DNA of 8,638 nt from contig JAEYRR010000118.1 in NCBI GenBank assembly GCA_023435505.1, positions 1-8,638 of the forward strand, given 5' to 3'. Position 1 is the stretch's first letter; each line of letters opens with the position of its first letter. This document shows, one piece after another, positions 1 to 6,232 of the stretch. The DNA comes from Bacillota bacterium (GTDB lineage: Bacteria; Bacillota; Clostridia; Lachnospirales; Lachnospiraceae). The translations under genes were made by a program, and so were the position numbers. The notes under the pieces are model-generated. The model had not been told where the DNA came from, searched no databases, and saw only the letters and a program-made list of their open reading frames with translations.

Positions 1-1017
1 CTATATGCCCACTGGAAGAATTTGAAACCTTCTAAACAATCGATACAGTCGATAGTAGCATCCGATAGCTCTAAAGTAACATTGAAACTGGCGAAAGTAT
101 TAAAGGATGCAGGAGCATATGAGATTCAGTATTCAACGGATAAGAAATTTAATCATTCAGAATACTTTGTGACTAATAATAATTCCTCATTATCATTTAC
201 CATTTCCAATCTGATTAGCACAAAGACCTATTACTTTCGAGTAAGAGCAAGATCTCTAATTAAAGACTCTTCAGGACAGTATGTGTTTAGTGAGATAGTT
301 ACTTATCCCCAAGCTGTAACCATGCCTACTATAAAGAAGAATATTACAAAGGCTTCTGTTTCAAAGGTTGGGATACAAAATTACAGTGGGAAGTTTATCG
401 TACCAATAATCAAATTAGTATACTCTGGAAAAACTCTAAAGAGTGGTACAGATTACACTGTTTCCTATAAAAATAACAAGAATATTGGATCAGCAACAAT
501 AATAATTACCGGTAAAGGAAACTATAGTGGTAAGATTACGAAAAATTTTAGTATTATAGCTCCGAATGGTAAAGTCTATACAATTGGAAAAATGAAATAT
601 AAGATAACTGATGCAAGAACTAATGGAAAAGGGACTGTAAGCTTGATAGGCACCAGCATAAGTGTATCCAAACTGAAAAGCCTCACAGTTGATTCTACTG
701 TTAAGATTGGTGGCATATCATACAAAATTACGGCAATAGATAACAATGCTTTTAAAGGGTATACAAAGTTGAAGAAAGTAACACTTGGCTCTAATATAAC
801 TAAAATAGGACAAGCATCTTTTTATAATTGTAAAAAACTAGAGGTGCTTACAATAAAGTCATCAAAATTAATAAGTGTTGGGAAAAAGGCAATTTCTTAT
901 ATGGCTAGGAGAGCAGTAATTCAGGTGCCATCAAAGAAACTAAGTACATACAAAAAAATATTTAATAAAAGTACGGGGAATAATGGTTACAAACTTATCG
1001 GAAGAAGCTGGATTTAA
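1..1017 (+). CDS. Cell-surface protein with FN3 and BspA-type LRR domains (5' end missing)
   Basis: C-terminal 338 codons of a larger protein. The frame is open to the first base, and the first residues (YAHWKNLKPSK) look like the end of a preceding fibronectin type III repeat, so I treat the TTG at 22 as internal. Domain order: an FN3 domain at about nt 43-312 (AYEIQYSTDKKF and YYFRVRARS are typical strands); a small beta-rich repeat at about 346-561 (GTDYTVSYKNNKNIGSA, GKGNYSG) that is frequent in secreted Lachnospiraceae proteins; and a BspA-like LRR_5 domain at about 700-1014 (ITAIDNNAFKGYTKLKKV, ASFYNCKKLEVLTI). There is no LPXTG motif or C-terminal membrane helix, so anchoring is unclear. 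The last ~100 residues align almost throughout with the C-terminus of the 1177-residue protein downstream, so the two are paralogous there. Likely role: extracellular adhesion or binding; the ligand is unknown. The domain calls are firm, the function is inference. Confidence 0.85.
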   Translation, partial: LYAHWKNLKPSKQSIQSIVASDSSKVTLKLAKVLKDAGAYEIQYSTDKKFNHSEYFVTNNNSSLSFTISNLISTKTYYFRVRARSLIKDSSGQYVFSEIVTYPQAVTMPTIKKNITKASVSKVGIQNYSGKFIVPIIKLVYSGKTLKSGTDYTVSYKNNKNIGSATIIITGKGNYSGKITKNFSIIAPNGKVYTIGKMKYKITDARTNGKGTVSLIGTSISVSKLKSLTVDSTVKIGGISYKITAIDNNAFKGYTKLKKVTLGSNITKIGQASFYNCKKLEVLTIKSSKLISVGKKAISYMARRAVIQVPSKKLSTYKKIFNKSTGNNGYKLIGRSWI

Positions 1018-1035
1018 TTAGAAAGGATGATGTAT

Positions 1036-1200
1036 ATGAAGAATTTTATAGTGAGGTTATGTATTATAGTGTGTATGGCGGTATGACCATGTAGTAATAG
1101 GCTTAGTAGTAGCACAGTTGCAGCAAAAACAGGTCAATGTGGAGACTCTGTTTATTATACATTAGATGCAAATGTGGGAAAGATGAAAACAGTACGATAA
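1036..1200 (+). pseudogene. Remnant of a secreted BspA-like protein gene, interrupted by a TGA stop
   Basis: A good start context (GAAAGGATG at 1021-1029, then ATG at 1036) opens a reading frame that begins MKNFIVRLCIIVCMAV, a plausible signal peptide, but meets TGA at 1084-1086. Reading on in the same frame gives a polar stretch, a possible signal-peptidase site (TVAA), and then TGQCGDSVYYTLD. This resembles the start of the mature region of many Lachnospiraceae BspA/LRR proteins (pattern CGxxxxxTLD). The frame ends at TAA 1198-1200 and nothing LRR-like follows, so the body of the gene has been lost. It starts 18 bases after the preceding stop, so it was probably cotranscribed with that surface-protein gene. 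No alternative start codon rescues the downstream part. It could also be a sequencing error plus a short secreted peptide, but that would still leave only about 54 codons. Confidence 0.6.
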
Positions 1201-1233
1201 AGTGAATACAAGTGGTTCATCCATGATGATAAA

Positions 1234-1284
1234 TAGCCCATGTGGACTCCTGAGAAGAGGAGGGACATGGGCTAGTTTCTCTTA
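1234..1284 (+). terminator. Probable intrinsic terminator after the first surface-protein unit
   Basis: TAGCCCATGT (1234-1243) and ACATGGGCTA (1265-1274) form a perfect 10-bp stem. Inside it, CTCCT and AGGAG can pair again after a short asymmetric bulge. The tract that follows, GTTTCTCTTAG, is only moderately T-rich, so termination may be incomplete. The position fits: it follows the remnant gene and precedes the promoter of the next gene. The rest of 1201-1357 holds no gene that I can recognise. Confidence 0.65.
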
Positions 1285-1316
1285 GTTCTGAACTGGAAAT
1301 AAGTATCATTAATGGG

Positions 1317-1332
1317 TATAATATGGTATAAT
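1317..1332 (+). promoter_or_regulatory. Promoter region with two overlapping -10 candidates
   Basis: Two perfect TATAAT hexamers lie ten bases apart, at 1317-1322 and 1327-1332. The second is preceded by TG plus one base (1324-1326), an extended -10 that can work without a strong -35. No convincing TTGACA is seen at 16-18 bases upstream of either. The distance to the ATG at 1376 suits a short leader. Which box is used cannot be told from the sequence. Confidence 0.6.
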
Positions 1333-1363
1333 TTATCAAACTAATCCAATTCAAAAAGTGAGT

Positions 1364-1370
1364 AAGGAGG
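1364..1370 (+). promoter_or_regulatory. Ribosome binding site that decides the start of the 1177-residue protein
   Basis: AAGGAGG sits five bases before ATG 1376. A GTG six codons upstream (1358) is in frame, but it lies before this site and has none of its own. The ATG is followed by a well-formed signal peptide, so 1376 is the true start. Confidence 0.85.
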
Positions 1371-1375
1371 AGAAT

Positions 1376-4300
1376 ATGAAAAGAATCAAATTGAATCTTA
1401 AAAAAGGCTTGGCGAAACTACTGATTATGGTGATGCTCTTTGGACTGCTCCCTTCTATGGACAGTAGTGTTCATGTAAAAGCTGCAGAAAACACTCAGAC
1501 AGCACCAACCATGACGATTAACTTAAAGGATAACACTAACAATATACCAGGAATTATAGATCCGATACAACCTGAGAAATATTCTCAATGGCAGGGAAGT
1601 TTCGTATACTTTGGAAGTTATGAAGGTAATCCGATTAAATTTCGAGTGTTGGATGCGAATACGACAGATTATTATTTCAATCCCACCATGTTTTTAGATT
1701 GTGATGAAGTTTTGGTAAATAGGAGTTTTAGTAATAATGGAAGATCGGATTGGGAGAGTTCAGATCTAAGGATATGGATGAACAGCAGTTATGGACTGTT
1801 AAGTGCATTTACAGTGGCTGAGCAGAATGCTATTGCATCATCAATGAGGAACATTGATTATGGCTTAGAATCAACGTCTTTTATCAGTGAACAACTAAGA
1901 TGGACTAATTTGAATAATGATAAAATCTTTGCCCTTGACGCGAAGGAAGTAGTTACTAGGAAATATGGGTATTATAATGATGATGAAGATACAACAAACA
2001 GAATAAAGTATTTTAGAGGCACACCTAGCAATTGGTGGTTACGATCAGAACAGATTTTTGAACTTGCTAGTATGGTGCATGGAAACGGATATATAAACTA
2101 TACACAAAGTAATCAGCCATTAGGTGTTAGTCCTGCTTTAAATCTGCAACTGTCCTCCGTTCTTTTATCAACAGAATGTGGTTTATCTAAAAAATCTACG
2201 GTACCGGGACAACTTTTACCGGTAACTAATAGTGGTTCGAATATTTGGAAAATTACTTTGCTAGATACAAGTAAGAGTATAGGTATTCAGACAGGGCAGA
2301 ATGTAACAAAGGATGTAAAGAATGGAATATCAACTATCACTGTACCATATACATGTTCGGTAAATGGTAGCAATCAGATCTCTGTCATGATTACAGATCG
2401 TACATATACTAGCCAAGGCGCAAAGGTATTATATTATGGAGCACTTGATACAACCATTTCTGGAAGTGGCAAAGGTACCTTTACGCTTCCAAAGGATTTG
2501 CCAACTGATGCGAAGATCTATATTATGGAAGAGAATGTAAACCTAGGTAACTATACAGACTATGCCTCTACTCCACTTGAGCTGACAAACATTATAGAGA
2601 ATATTGAAAGTGTAGCAGTAACAGATATTACCTCTCCAACAGGCGGCCAAGTTTTTGACACAACAGGTGTTTGTACAACAACCGGTGTAGACACTACCAC
2701 ACCAATAGTAACCTGGGAGGAAAAGTTCGGTACAGGTGATACTGCTTCTTATTTCACTGTAACAGGCACAGCAGCTTATCATACTACCTACCGTGCAACA
2801 GTGACCTTAAGTGCAGCTACAGGCTATCAGTTTACGGCAGGTAGCACTGGAACTATAAATGGAAACATTGCCACAGTAACTTATGATAGCAATTCTAATA
2901 CCATCAAGCTAAGTTATGAATTCACTACACCTAAGGCCAAGCTAAATGAAAATGGTATTACTAATCCAGCAGATATTAGCTTTGATAACGGAACCTCTAA
3001 GGCCACTCTTATTAGCAGCTTACCAACTTCTGTAGCCATAGCGACAGAGGATGAGATTGTTACAAGGGCCAATGTGACATGGGATACAACCCCTTTTAAC
3101 AACTATGATGAAACGACTCTTAAGGCACAGGAATACACACTAAGCGGAACTGTTGACCTGGATAGTATAGGTATTGCCTATACAGAAGGTGCGAATTCGA
3201 CTACCATAAAAGTGAGTGTAGCAAAGGCTGTTAATATTGAGAGCGTAGCAGTAGCAGATATTGCCTTTCCAACAGGCGGCCAAGCTTTTGACACAACAGG
3301 TGTTTGTACAACAACCGGTGTAGACACTACCACACCAATAGTAACCTGGGAGGAAAAGTTCGGTACAGGTGATACTGCTTCTTATTTAACTGTAACAGGC
3401 AAAGCAGCCTATCATACTACCTACCGTGCAACAGTGACCTTAAGTGCAGCTACAGGCTATCAGTTTACGGCAGGTAGCACTGGAACTATAAATGGAAACA
3501 TTGCCACAGTAACTTATGATAGCATTTCTAATACCATCAAGCTAAGTTATGAATTCACTACGCCAAAGGCCAAACTAAATGAAAATGGTATTACCAATCC
3601 AGCAGATTTTGTATTTGCTCATGGAACGTCTAACGACTTAATAATCGACACATTACCAATTTCTGTAGCAATATCGACAGAAAATCAGAGAGTAACCAAA
3701 GCTAGAGTAATATGGGATCAGAATCCTTTGCGTATGCTTAACACAGAGGTGCTAGGGCCACAGGAAGTTATATTAACTGGGAAAGTAGATTTGGATAGTC
3801 TAGATATCGCCTATACAAAAGGTGCGAATTTGGCTTATGTGAAGGTAAAGATAGCAAAGGCTGGACAGGTTGTCGCTCCAACCCTCTCTCTTAATGCAGG
3901 AAGTTACAAAGCCAACCAGACGGTTTCACTTGTTACAACCACGGTTGGCGCAAGTATTTATTATACATTTGGAAGTGAGAGTAAGGTTCCTGTAGCAACG
4001 GACATCTCTACGGGAGTATTGGCAAATAAGCTAATCTCCACAGATGTAAAGGATGTATATACCAAATGGATACCTTACAATCAGCCAATTGCTATTGGGG
4101 GAAGAGACGGAGTAAAAGACATTACCACCAAACTACGTGTGATTGCAGTGAAATCCTCCATGTATGCCAGTAAGGAGGTAAGTAATACTTATAAGATATC
4201 CCTGGCTAATAAGTGGACAACCAAACTATCCTGTAAAGGATGGGTGTATGGAGATAAAAGAAATGGTAGACCAACAGCAGTAGCGGCAAATGGAACTGTT

Positions 4301-4909
4301 AAGTATAAATATGCCACCTCAAAAACGGGAGTCTATTCTAGTAAAGAGCCAACTTCCTCGGGCGTATATTATGTGAAGGCATATGTGTCAAACAGTAATA
4401 CTGTCGTTGGGATAGAAAGTAATCCATTAGCATTTGCAATACTAAAGAAAAAGGCTACCGTGATGACGGATGCTAAAACTAGAAGTAAGCTAAAAGTCAG
4501 CAATTCCGGCAAGCTTGTCAATGGTAAGGTAGTAGGAGCTGAGGTTGAGTATATTGGATCGACAGTGAACACCTCGACAGTAACGATACCGGCAGTTGTA
4601 ACCATTGGAGGTATCACGTATAAAGTTACCAAGATTGCAAACAATGCTTTTAGTGGTCGTACAAAGTTAAAAAAGGTTACGATTGGAAAGTATGTAACAA
4701 TAATCGGAAGCAAGGCCTTCTATAAATGCTCCTCCCTTGCCTCCATTACAATCCAATCAGTAAATCTTCAGAAAATTGATAAGAATGCAATTCAGAATAT
4801 CAATAAGAAAGCAGTTATTAAGTTACCTAAGAAGCTCTATAGCAAGTATAGTAAGCTATTTAAGGCTAGTACTGGATATAAGAAGACCATGTCCCTTAAG
4901 AAGGTATAA
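1376..4909 (+). CDS. Large secreted modular protein: DUF6273, Ig-like repeats, CHB_HEX-like and BspA-type LRR domains
   Basis: 1177 residues from ATG 1376. Residues 1-36 are a signal peptide (KRIKLNLKK, then a hydrophobic core, cleavage near HVKA/AEN). Residues ~71-265 match DUF6273 (VYFGSYEGNPIKFRVLD, DLRIWMNSSYG, NWWLRS, GVSPALNL). Residues ~270-405 are the beta-rich linker commonly found after it (ISVMITDRTYTSQGAKVLYY). Residues 409-619 and 620-830 are a 211-residue tandem repeat; each unit joins an Ig-like part (GVDTTTPIVTW, ATVTLSAATGYQFTA) to a part resembling bacterial Ig-like group 4 (VTWD, LSGTVDLDS). Residues ~835-941 resemble the chitobiase/hexosaminidase C-terminal domain (ASIYYTFGSES, KLRVIAVKS). 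Residues ~947-1025 form another Ig-like unit (GWVYGDKRNG, GVYYVKAYV), and ~1060-1177 a BspA-type LRR_5 domain. No LPXTG, SLH or transmembrane anchor is visible. Probably an extracellular binding or adhesion protein, with no catalytic domain recognised. No terminator separates it from the next promoter. Confidence 0.88.
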   Translation: MKRIKLNLKKGLAKLLIMVMLFGLLPSMDSSVHVKAAENTQTAPTMTINLKDNTNNIPGIIDPIQPEKYSQWQGSFVYFGSYEGNPIKFRVLDANTTDYYFNPTMFLDCDEVLVNRSFSNNGRSDWESSDLRIWMNSSYGLLSAFTVAEQNAIASSMRNIDYGLESTSFISEQLRWTNLNNDKIFALDAKEVVTRKYGYYNDDEDTTNRIKYFRGTPSNWWLRSEQIFELASMVHGNGYINYTQSNQPLGVSPALNLQLSSVLLSTECGLSKKSTVPGQLLPVTNSGSNIWKITLLDTSKSIGIQTGQNVTKDVKNGISTITVPYTCSVNGSNQISVMITDRTYTSQGAKVLYYGALDTTISGSGKGTFTLPKDLPTDAKIYIMEENVNLGNYTDYASTPLELTNIIENIESVAVTDITSPTGGQVFDTTGVCTTTGVDTTTPIVTWEEKFGTGDTASYFTVTGTAAYHTTYRATVTLSAATGYQFTAGSTGTINGNIATVTYDSNSNTIKLSYEFTTPKAKLNENGITNPADISFDNGTSKATLISSLPTSVAIATEDEIVTRANVTWDTTPFNNYDETTLKAQEYTLSGTVDLDSIGIAYTEGANSTTIKVSVAKAVNIESVAVADIAFPTGGQAFDTTGVCTTTGVDTTTPIVTWEEKFGTGDTASYLTVTGKAAYHTTYRATVTLSAATGYQFTAGSTGTINGNIATVTYDSISNTIKLSYEFTTPKAKLNENGITNPADFVFAHGTSNDLIIDTLPISVAISTENQRVTKARVIWDQNPLRMLNTEVLGPQEVILTGKVDLDSLDIAYTKGANLAYVKVKIAKAGQVVAPTLSLNAGSYKANQTVSLVTTTVGASIYYTFGSESKVPVATDISTGVLANKLISTDVKDVYTKWIPYNQPIAIGGRDGVKDITTKLRVIAVKSSMYASKEVSNTYKISLANKWTTKLSCKGWVYGDKRNGRPTAVAANGTVKYKYATSKTGVYSSKEPTSSGVYYVKAYVSNSNTVVGIESNPLAFAILKKKATVMTDAKTRSKLKVSNSGKLVNGKVVGAEVEYIGSTVNTSTVTIPAVVTIGGITYKVTKIANNAFSGRTKLKKVTIGKYVTIIGSKAFYKCSSLASITIQSVNLQKIDKNAIQNINKKAVIKLPKKLYSKYSKLFKASTGYKKTMSLKKV
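2600..3865 (+). repeat. Two-copy 633-bp tandem repeat inside the surface-protein gene
   Basis: Unit 1 is 2600-3232 and unit 2 is 3233-3865. They abut directly, and 633 bp is exactly 211 codons, so the frame is kept. Both units begin at the Asn-Ile-Glu-Ser codons and end at a GCAAAGGCTG block (3221 and 3854). The first half of each unit (about 2638-2970 versus 3271-3603) is nearly identical, with about nine or ten base changes by eye. In the second half only about half of the residues match. A cysteine occurs at the same place in each unit (Cys433 and Cys644). Confidence 0.93.
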
Positions 4910-4926
4910 TAGGTAGGAAATAGGTA

Positions 4927-4955
4927 TTGACATTTTGAGTAAGTCTCTATATAAA
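4927..4955 (+). promoter_or_regulatory. Sigma-A-type promoter of the ArsC/Spx-family gene
   Basis: A perfect TTGACA (4927-4932), a 17-base spacer and TATAAA (4950-4955) make a near-consensus promoter. It starts only 17 bases after the stop of the large surface-protein gene. It is followed by the ribosome binding site AGAAGGAG (4963-4970), seven bases before ATG 4978. No operator-like inverted repeat overlaps it. Confidence 0.8.
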
Positions 4956-4977
4956 CATAAGTAGAAGGAGATTATAT

Positions 4978-5340
4978 ATGAGCATATTATTTGTAGAATA
5001 CCCAAAATGTAGTACCTGCCAGAAGGCAAAAAAATGGCTGGAAGCCCATAACATTGAGTTTACAGACCGACATATTAAAGAAGATAACCCAACAGAAACA
5101 GAATTAAAATTGTGGCATGAGAAAAGTGATGCAGATATAAAGAAATTCTTTAATACAAGTGGAGTGGTTTATAAGAGTCTGAATCTGAAAGATAAACTAC
5201 CAGAGATGTCATTAGAGGAAAAGTATCAGATTCTATCTACAGATGGGATGTTGGTGAAACGCCCTCTAGTAATAGGTGAAGATTTTGTTTTAATTGGCTT
5301 TAAAGAAAGTCAATGGGAAGAAGTATTATCAAAGATCTAA
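4978..5340 (+). CDS. ArsC/Spx-family thioredoxin-fold protein
   Basis: 120 residues, the normal full length for the family. It begins with a beta strand and the redox motif in YPKCSTCQKAKKW (Cys11, Cys14), followed by a helix, KFFNTSG in the middle, and KRPLVIG near the C-terminus, which carries the conserved cis-proline region of ArsC/Spx folds. Family members are annotated either as arsenate reductase-like proteins (glutaredoxin-type ArsC, YffB) or as Spx/MgsR-type RNA polymerase-binding regulators that sense disulfide stress through CxxC. The CxxC favours a redox role, but KFFNTSG is more usual in the ArsC-like branch, and no ars genes (arsB, arsR) are nearby, so arsenate reduction is not supported by context. 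It forms its own transcription unit, with a strong promoter before it and two terminators after it. The fold is certain, the function open. Confidence 0.85.
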   Translation: MSILFVEYPKCSTCQKAKKWLEAHNIEFTDRHIKEDNPTETELKLWHEKSDADIKKFFNTSGVVYKSLNLKDKLPEMSLEEKYQILSTDGMLVKRPLVIGEDFVLIGFKESQWEEVLSKI

Positions 5341-5344
5341 TAGT

Positions 5345-5386
5345 AAGGCTGGTATGTACAAAATAGTGTATCTACCAGCCTTTATT
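5345..5386 (+). terminator. First hairpin terminator after the ArsC/Spx-family gene
   Basis: AAGGCTGGTA (5345-5354) pairs perfectly with TACCAGCCTT (5373-5382), and TACA/TGTA can pair further inside the loop. The T-tract after it (TTTATT) is short. It begins four bases after the stop codon. Confidence 0.75.
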
Positions 5387-5394
5387 GGTTTAGT

Positions 5395-5424
5395 AGGAGT
5401 TAGTCGTTTGACTAACTCCTTTTT
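5395..5424 (+). terminator. Second, strong intrinsic terminator
   Basis: AGGAGTTAGTC (5395-5405), a four-base loop GTTT, and GACTAACTCCT (5410-5420) form a perfect 11-bp stem that runs straight into five Ts. This is a textbook intrinsic terminator. It backs up the hairpin just before it and insulates the following operon. Confidence 0.9.
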
Positions 5425-5482
5425 CTATGTATACAGAAAACACGATTAATTGTCGTTAAACACAGATAAATATAGGTTTTGC

Positions 5483-5511
5483 TTGAATAGTGTCGATCAA
5501 TTTGGTAAAAT
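5483..5511 (+). promoter_or_regulatory. Promoter of the DUF969-DUF979-M29-like-pcp operon
   Basis: TTGAAT (5483-5488), a 17-base spacer and TAAAAT (5506-5511), with TG plus one base just before the -10 (5503-5505), form an extended -10 promoter. The predicted start of transcription near 5518 leaves a leader of about 30 bases, too short for a riboswitch. The stretch 5425-5482 is AT-rich, and I see no clear operator in it. Confidence 0.65.
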
Positions 5512-5535
5512 AACGCATAAATATAAAAAATTCAA

Positions 5536-5545
5536 GGGAGAAGGA
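5536..5545 (+). promoter_or_regulatory. Ribosome binding site that decides the DUF969 start
   Basis: The purine-rich GGGAGAAGGA precedes ATG 5549. An in-frame TTG at 5450 would add 33 hydrophilic residues, lies upstream of the promoter proposed here, and has no ribosome binding site. The protein from 5549 starts MIKLLGILIIILGF, the usual start for DUF969 proteins. Confidence 0.8.
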
Positions 5546-5548
5546 ACA

Positions 5549-6217
5549 ATGATTAAACTGTTAGGTATTCTAATCATCATTTTAGGGTTTTCACTAAAAT
5601 TAGATTCAATCTTAATCATCATGCTTTCTGCAATTGTAACTGCAGTAGTAGGTGGTCTTACACCGATTGAGCTTTTATCTACCTTAGGAGAAACCTTTGT
5701 TAACAATAGAAGTATGGCAATATTCATTTTAATTATGCTTGTGACTGGTACGTTAGAACGTAATGGTCTAAAAGAAGCAGCGGCAAAGTTGATTGGAAAG
5801 ATCAAGAACCCATCTTCCGGTAAAGTAATTGCTGCATACGGTGTAATGCGTGGTATTTTCGGTGCATTTAACGTAAGCTTCGGTGGGGTAGCAGGTTTCG
5901 TTCAACCAATCATCATGCCAATGGCAACTGGTGCGGTTGAAGCAAAAGGCGATAAAATCAACGAGGAACATGAAGAAGAAATCAAAGGTATGGCTTCCGC
6001 TATGGAAAATATCGCATGGTTCTTCTGTCAGGTATTGTTCGTTGGTGGTTCTGGCGGATTATTAATTCAAGGAACATTAGCTGGTCTTGGTTATGATGTA
6101 GAGCTTGGAGCATTGGCAAAAACGGCAATCCCAGCTGCAGTTGTTGCAATCGTAGCAAGTATGGTTTATTTCATTTTAAAAGACAAGCGTTTAATGAAGA
6201 AATACTACAAGAAATAG
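5549..6217 (+). CDS. DUF969 family membrane protein, putative 5-oxoproline transporter subunit
   Basis: 222 residues, the usual length for DUF969. Hydrophobic segments lie at about residues 3-17, 21-36, 55-68, 100-120, 160-180 and 190-213. The protein ends in a basic tail (KDKRLMKKYYKK). Conserved-looking blocks are GTLERNGLKEAAAKLIGKI after the third segment and the GAFNVSFGGVAGFVQPIIMP region (about residues 109-128), with Gly and Pro inside a membrane segment as in substrate-translocating proteins. DUF969 and DUF979 proteins occur as a pair beside pyroglutamyl peptidase and 5-oxoprolinase genes and have been named as subunits of a 5-oxoproline transporter on that basis. The same pair stands here, with pcp two genes further on. 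The stop is followed after 15 bases by the DUF979 start. The family call is strong; the substrate is inferred from neighbours. Confidence 0.88.
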   Translation: MIKLLGILIIILGFSLKLDSILIIMLSAIVTAVVGGLTPIELLSTLGETFVNNRSMAIFILIMLVTGTLERNGLKEAAAKLIGKIKNPSSGKVIAAYGVMRGIFGAFNVSFGGVAGFVQPIIMPMATGAVEAKGDKINEEHEEEIKGMASAMENIAWFFCQVLFVGGSGGLLIQGTLAGLGYDVELGALAKTAIPAAVVAIVASMVYFILKDKRLMKKYYKK

Positions 6218-6232
6218 AAGGGAGGAATCAAT

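Noticed and set aside
1201..1357. A small gene in the gap before the large surface-protein gene
   Set aside because: Frames here are short and broken, with no ribosome binding site; the stretch is explained by the terminator and promoter.
2543..2782. Antisense open frame inside the large surface-protein gene
   Set aside because: It is a shadow of a strongly supported coding frame with repeats and domain motifs on the + strand; it has no ribosome binding site and an odd cysteine-rich composition.
2600..3865. Tandem repeats as a CRISPR or mobile element
   Set aside because: The units are 633 bp, in frame and coding; there are no short spaced repeats, terminal inverted repeats or transposase.
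4369..4713. 114-codon open frame on the - strand
   Set aside because: It lies opposite the LRR and Ig-like domains of the + strand gene and arises from its codon bias; no family resemblance.
4850..4909. C-terminal sorting signal (LPXTG plus hydrophobic tail) on the large surface protein
   Set aside because: The protein ends in a polar, lysine-rich sequence within the LRR domain; no such motif or helix is present.
5425..5450. Possible CodY box near TATACAGAAAACA
   Set aside because: Only about nine of fifteen positions fit the CodY consensus from memory, which is too weak in AT-rich DNA.
5450..5548. TTG start giving a 255-residue DUF969 protein
   Set aside because: The extension is hydrophilic, lacks a ribosome binding site and overlaps the likely promoter; ATG 5549 is better.
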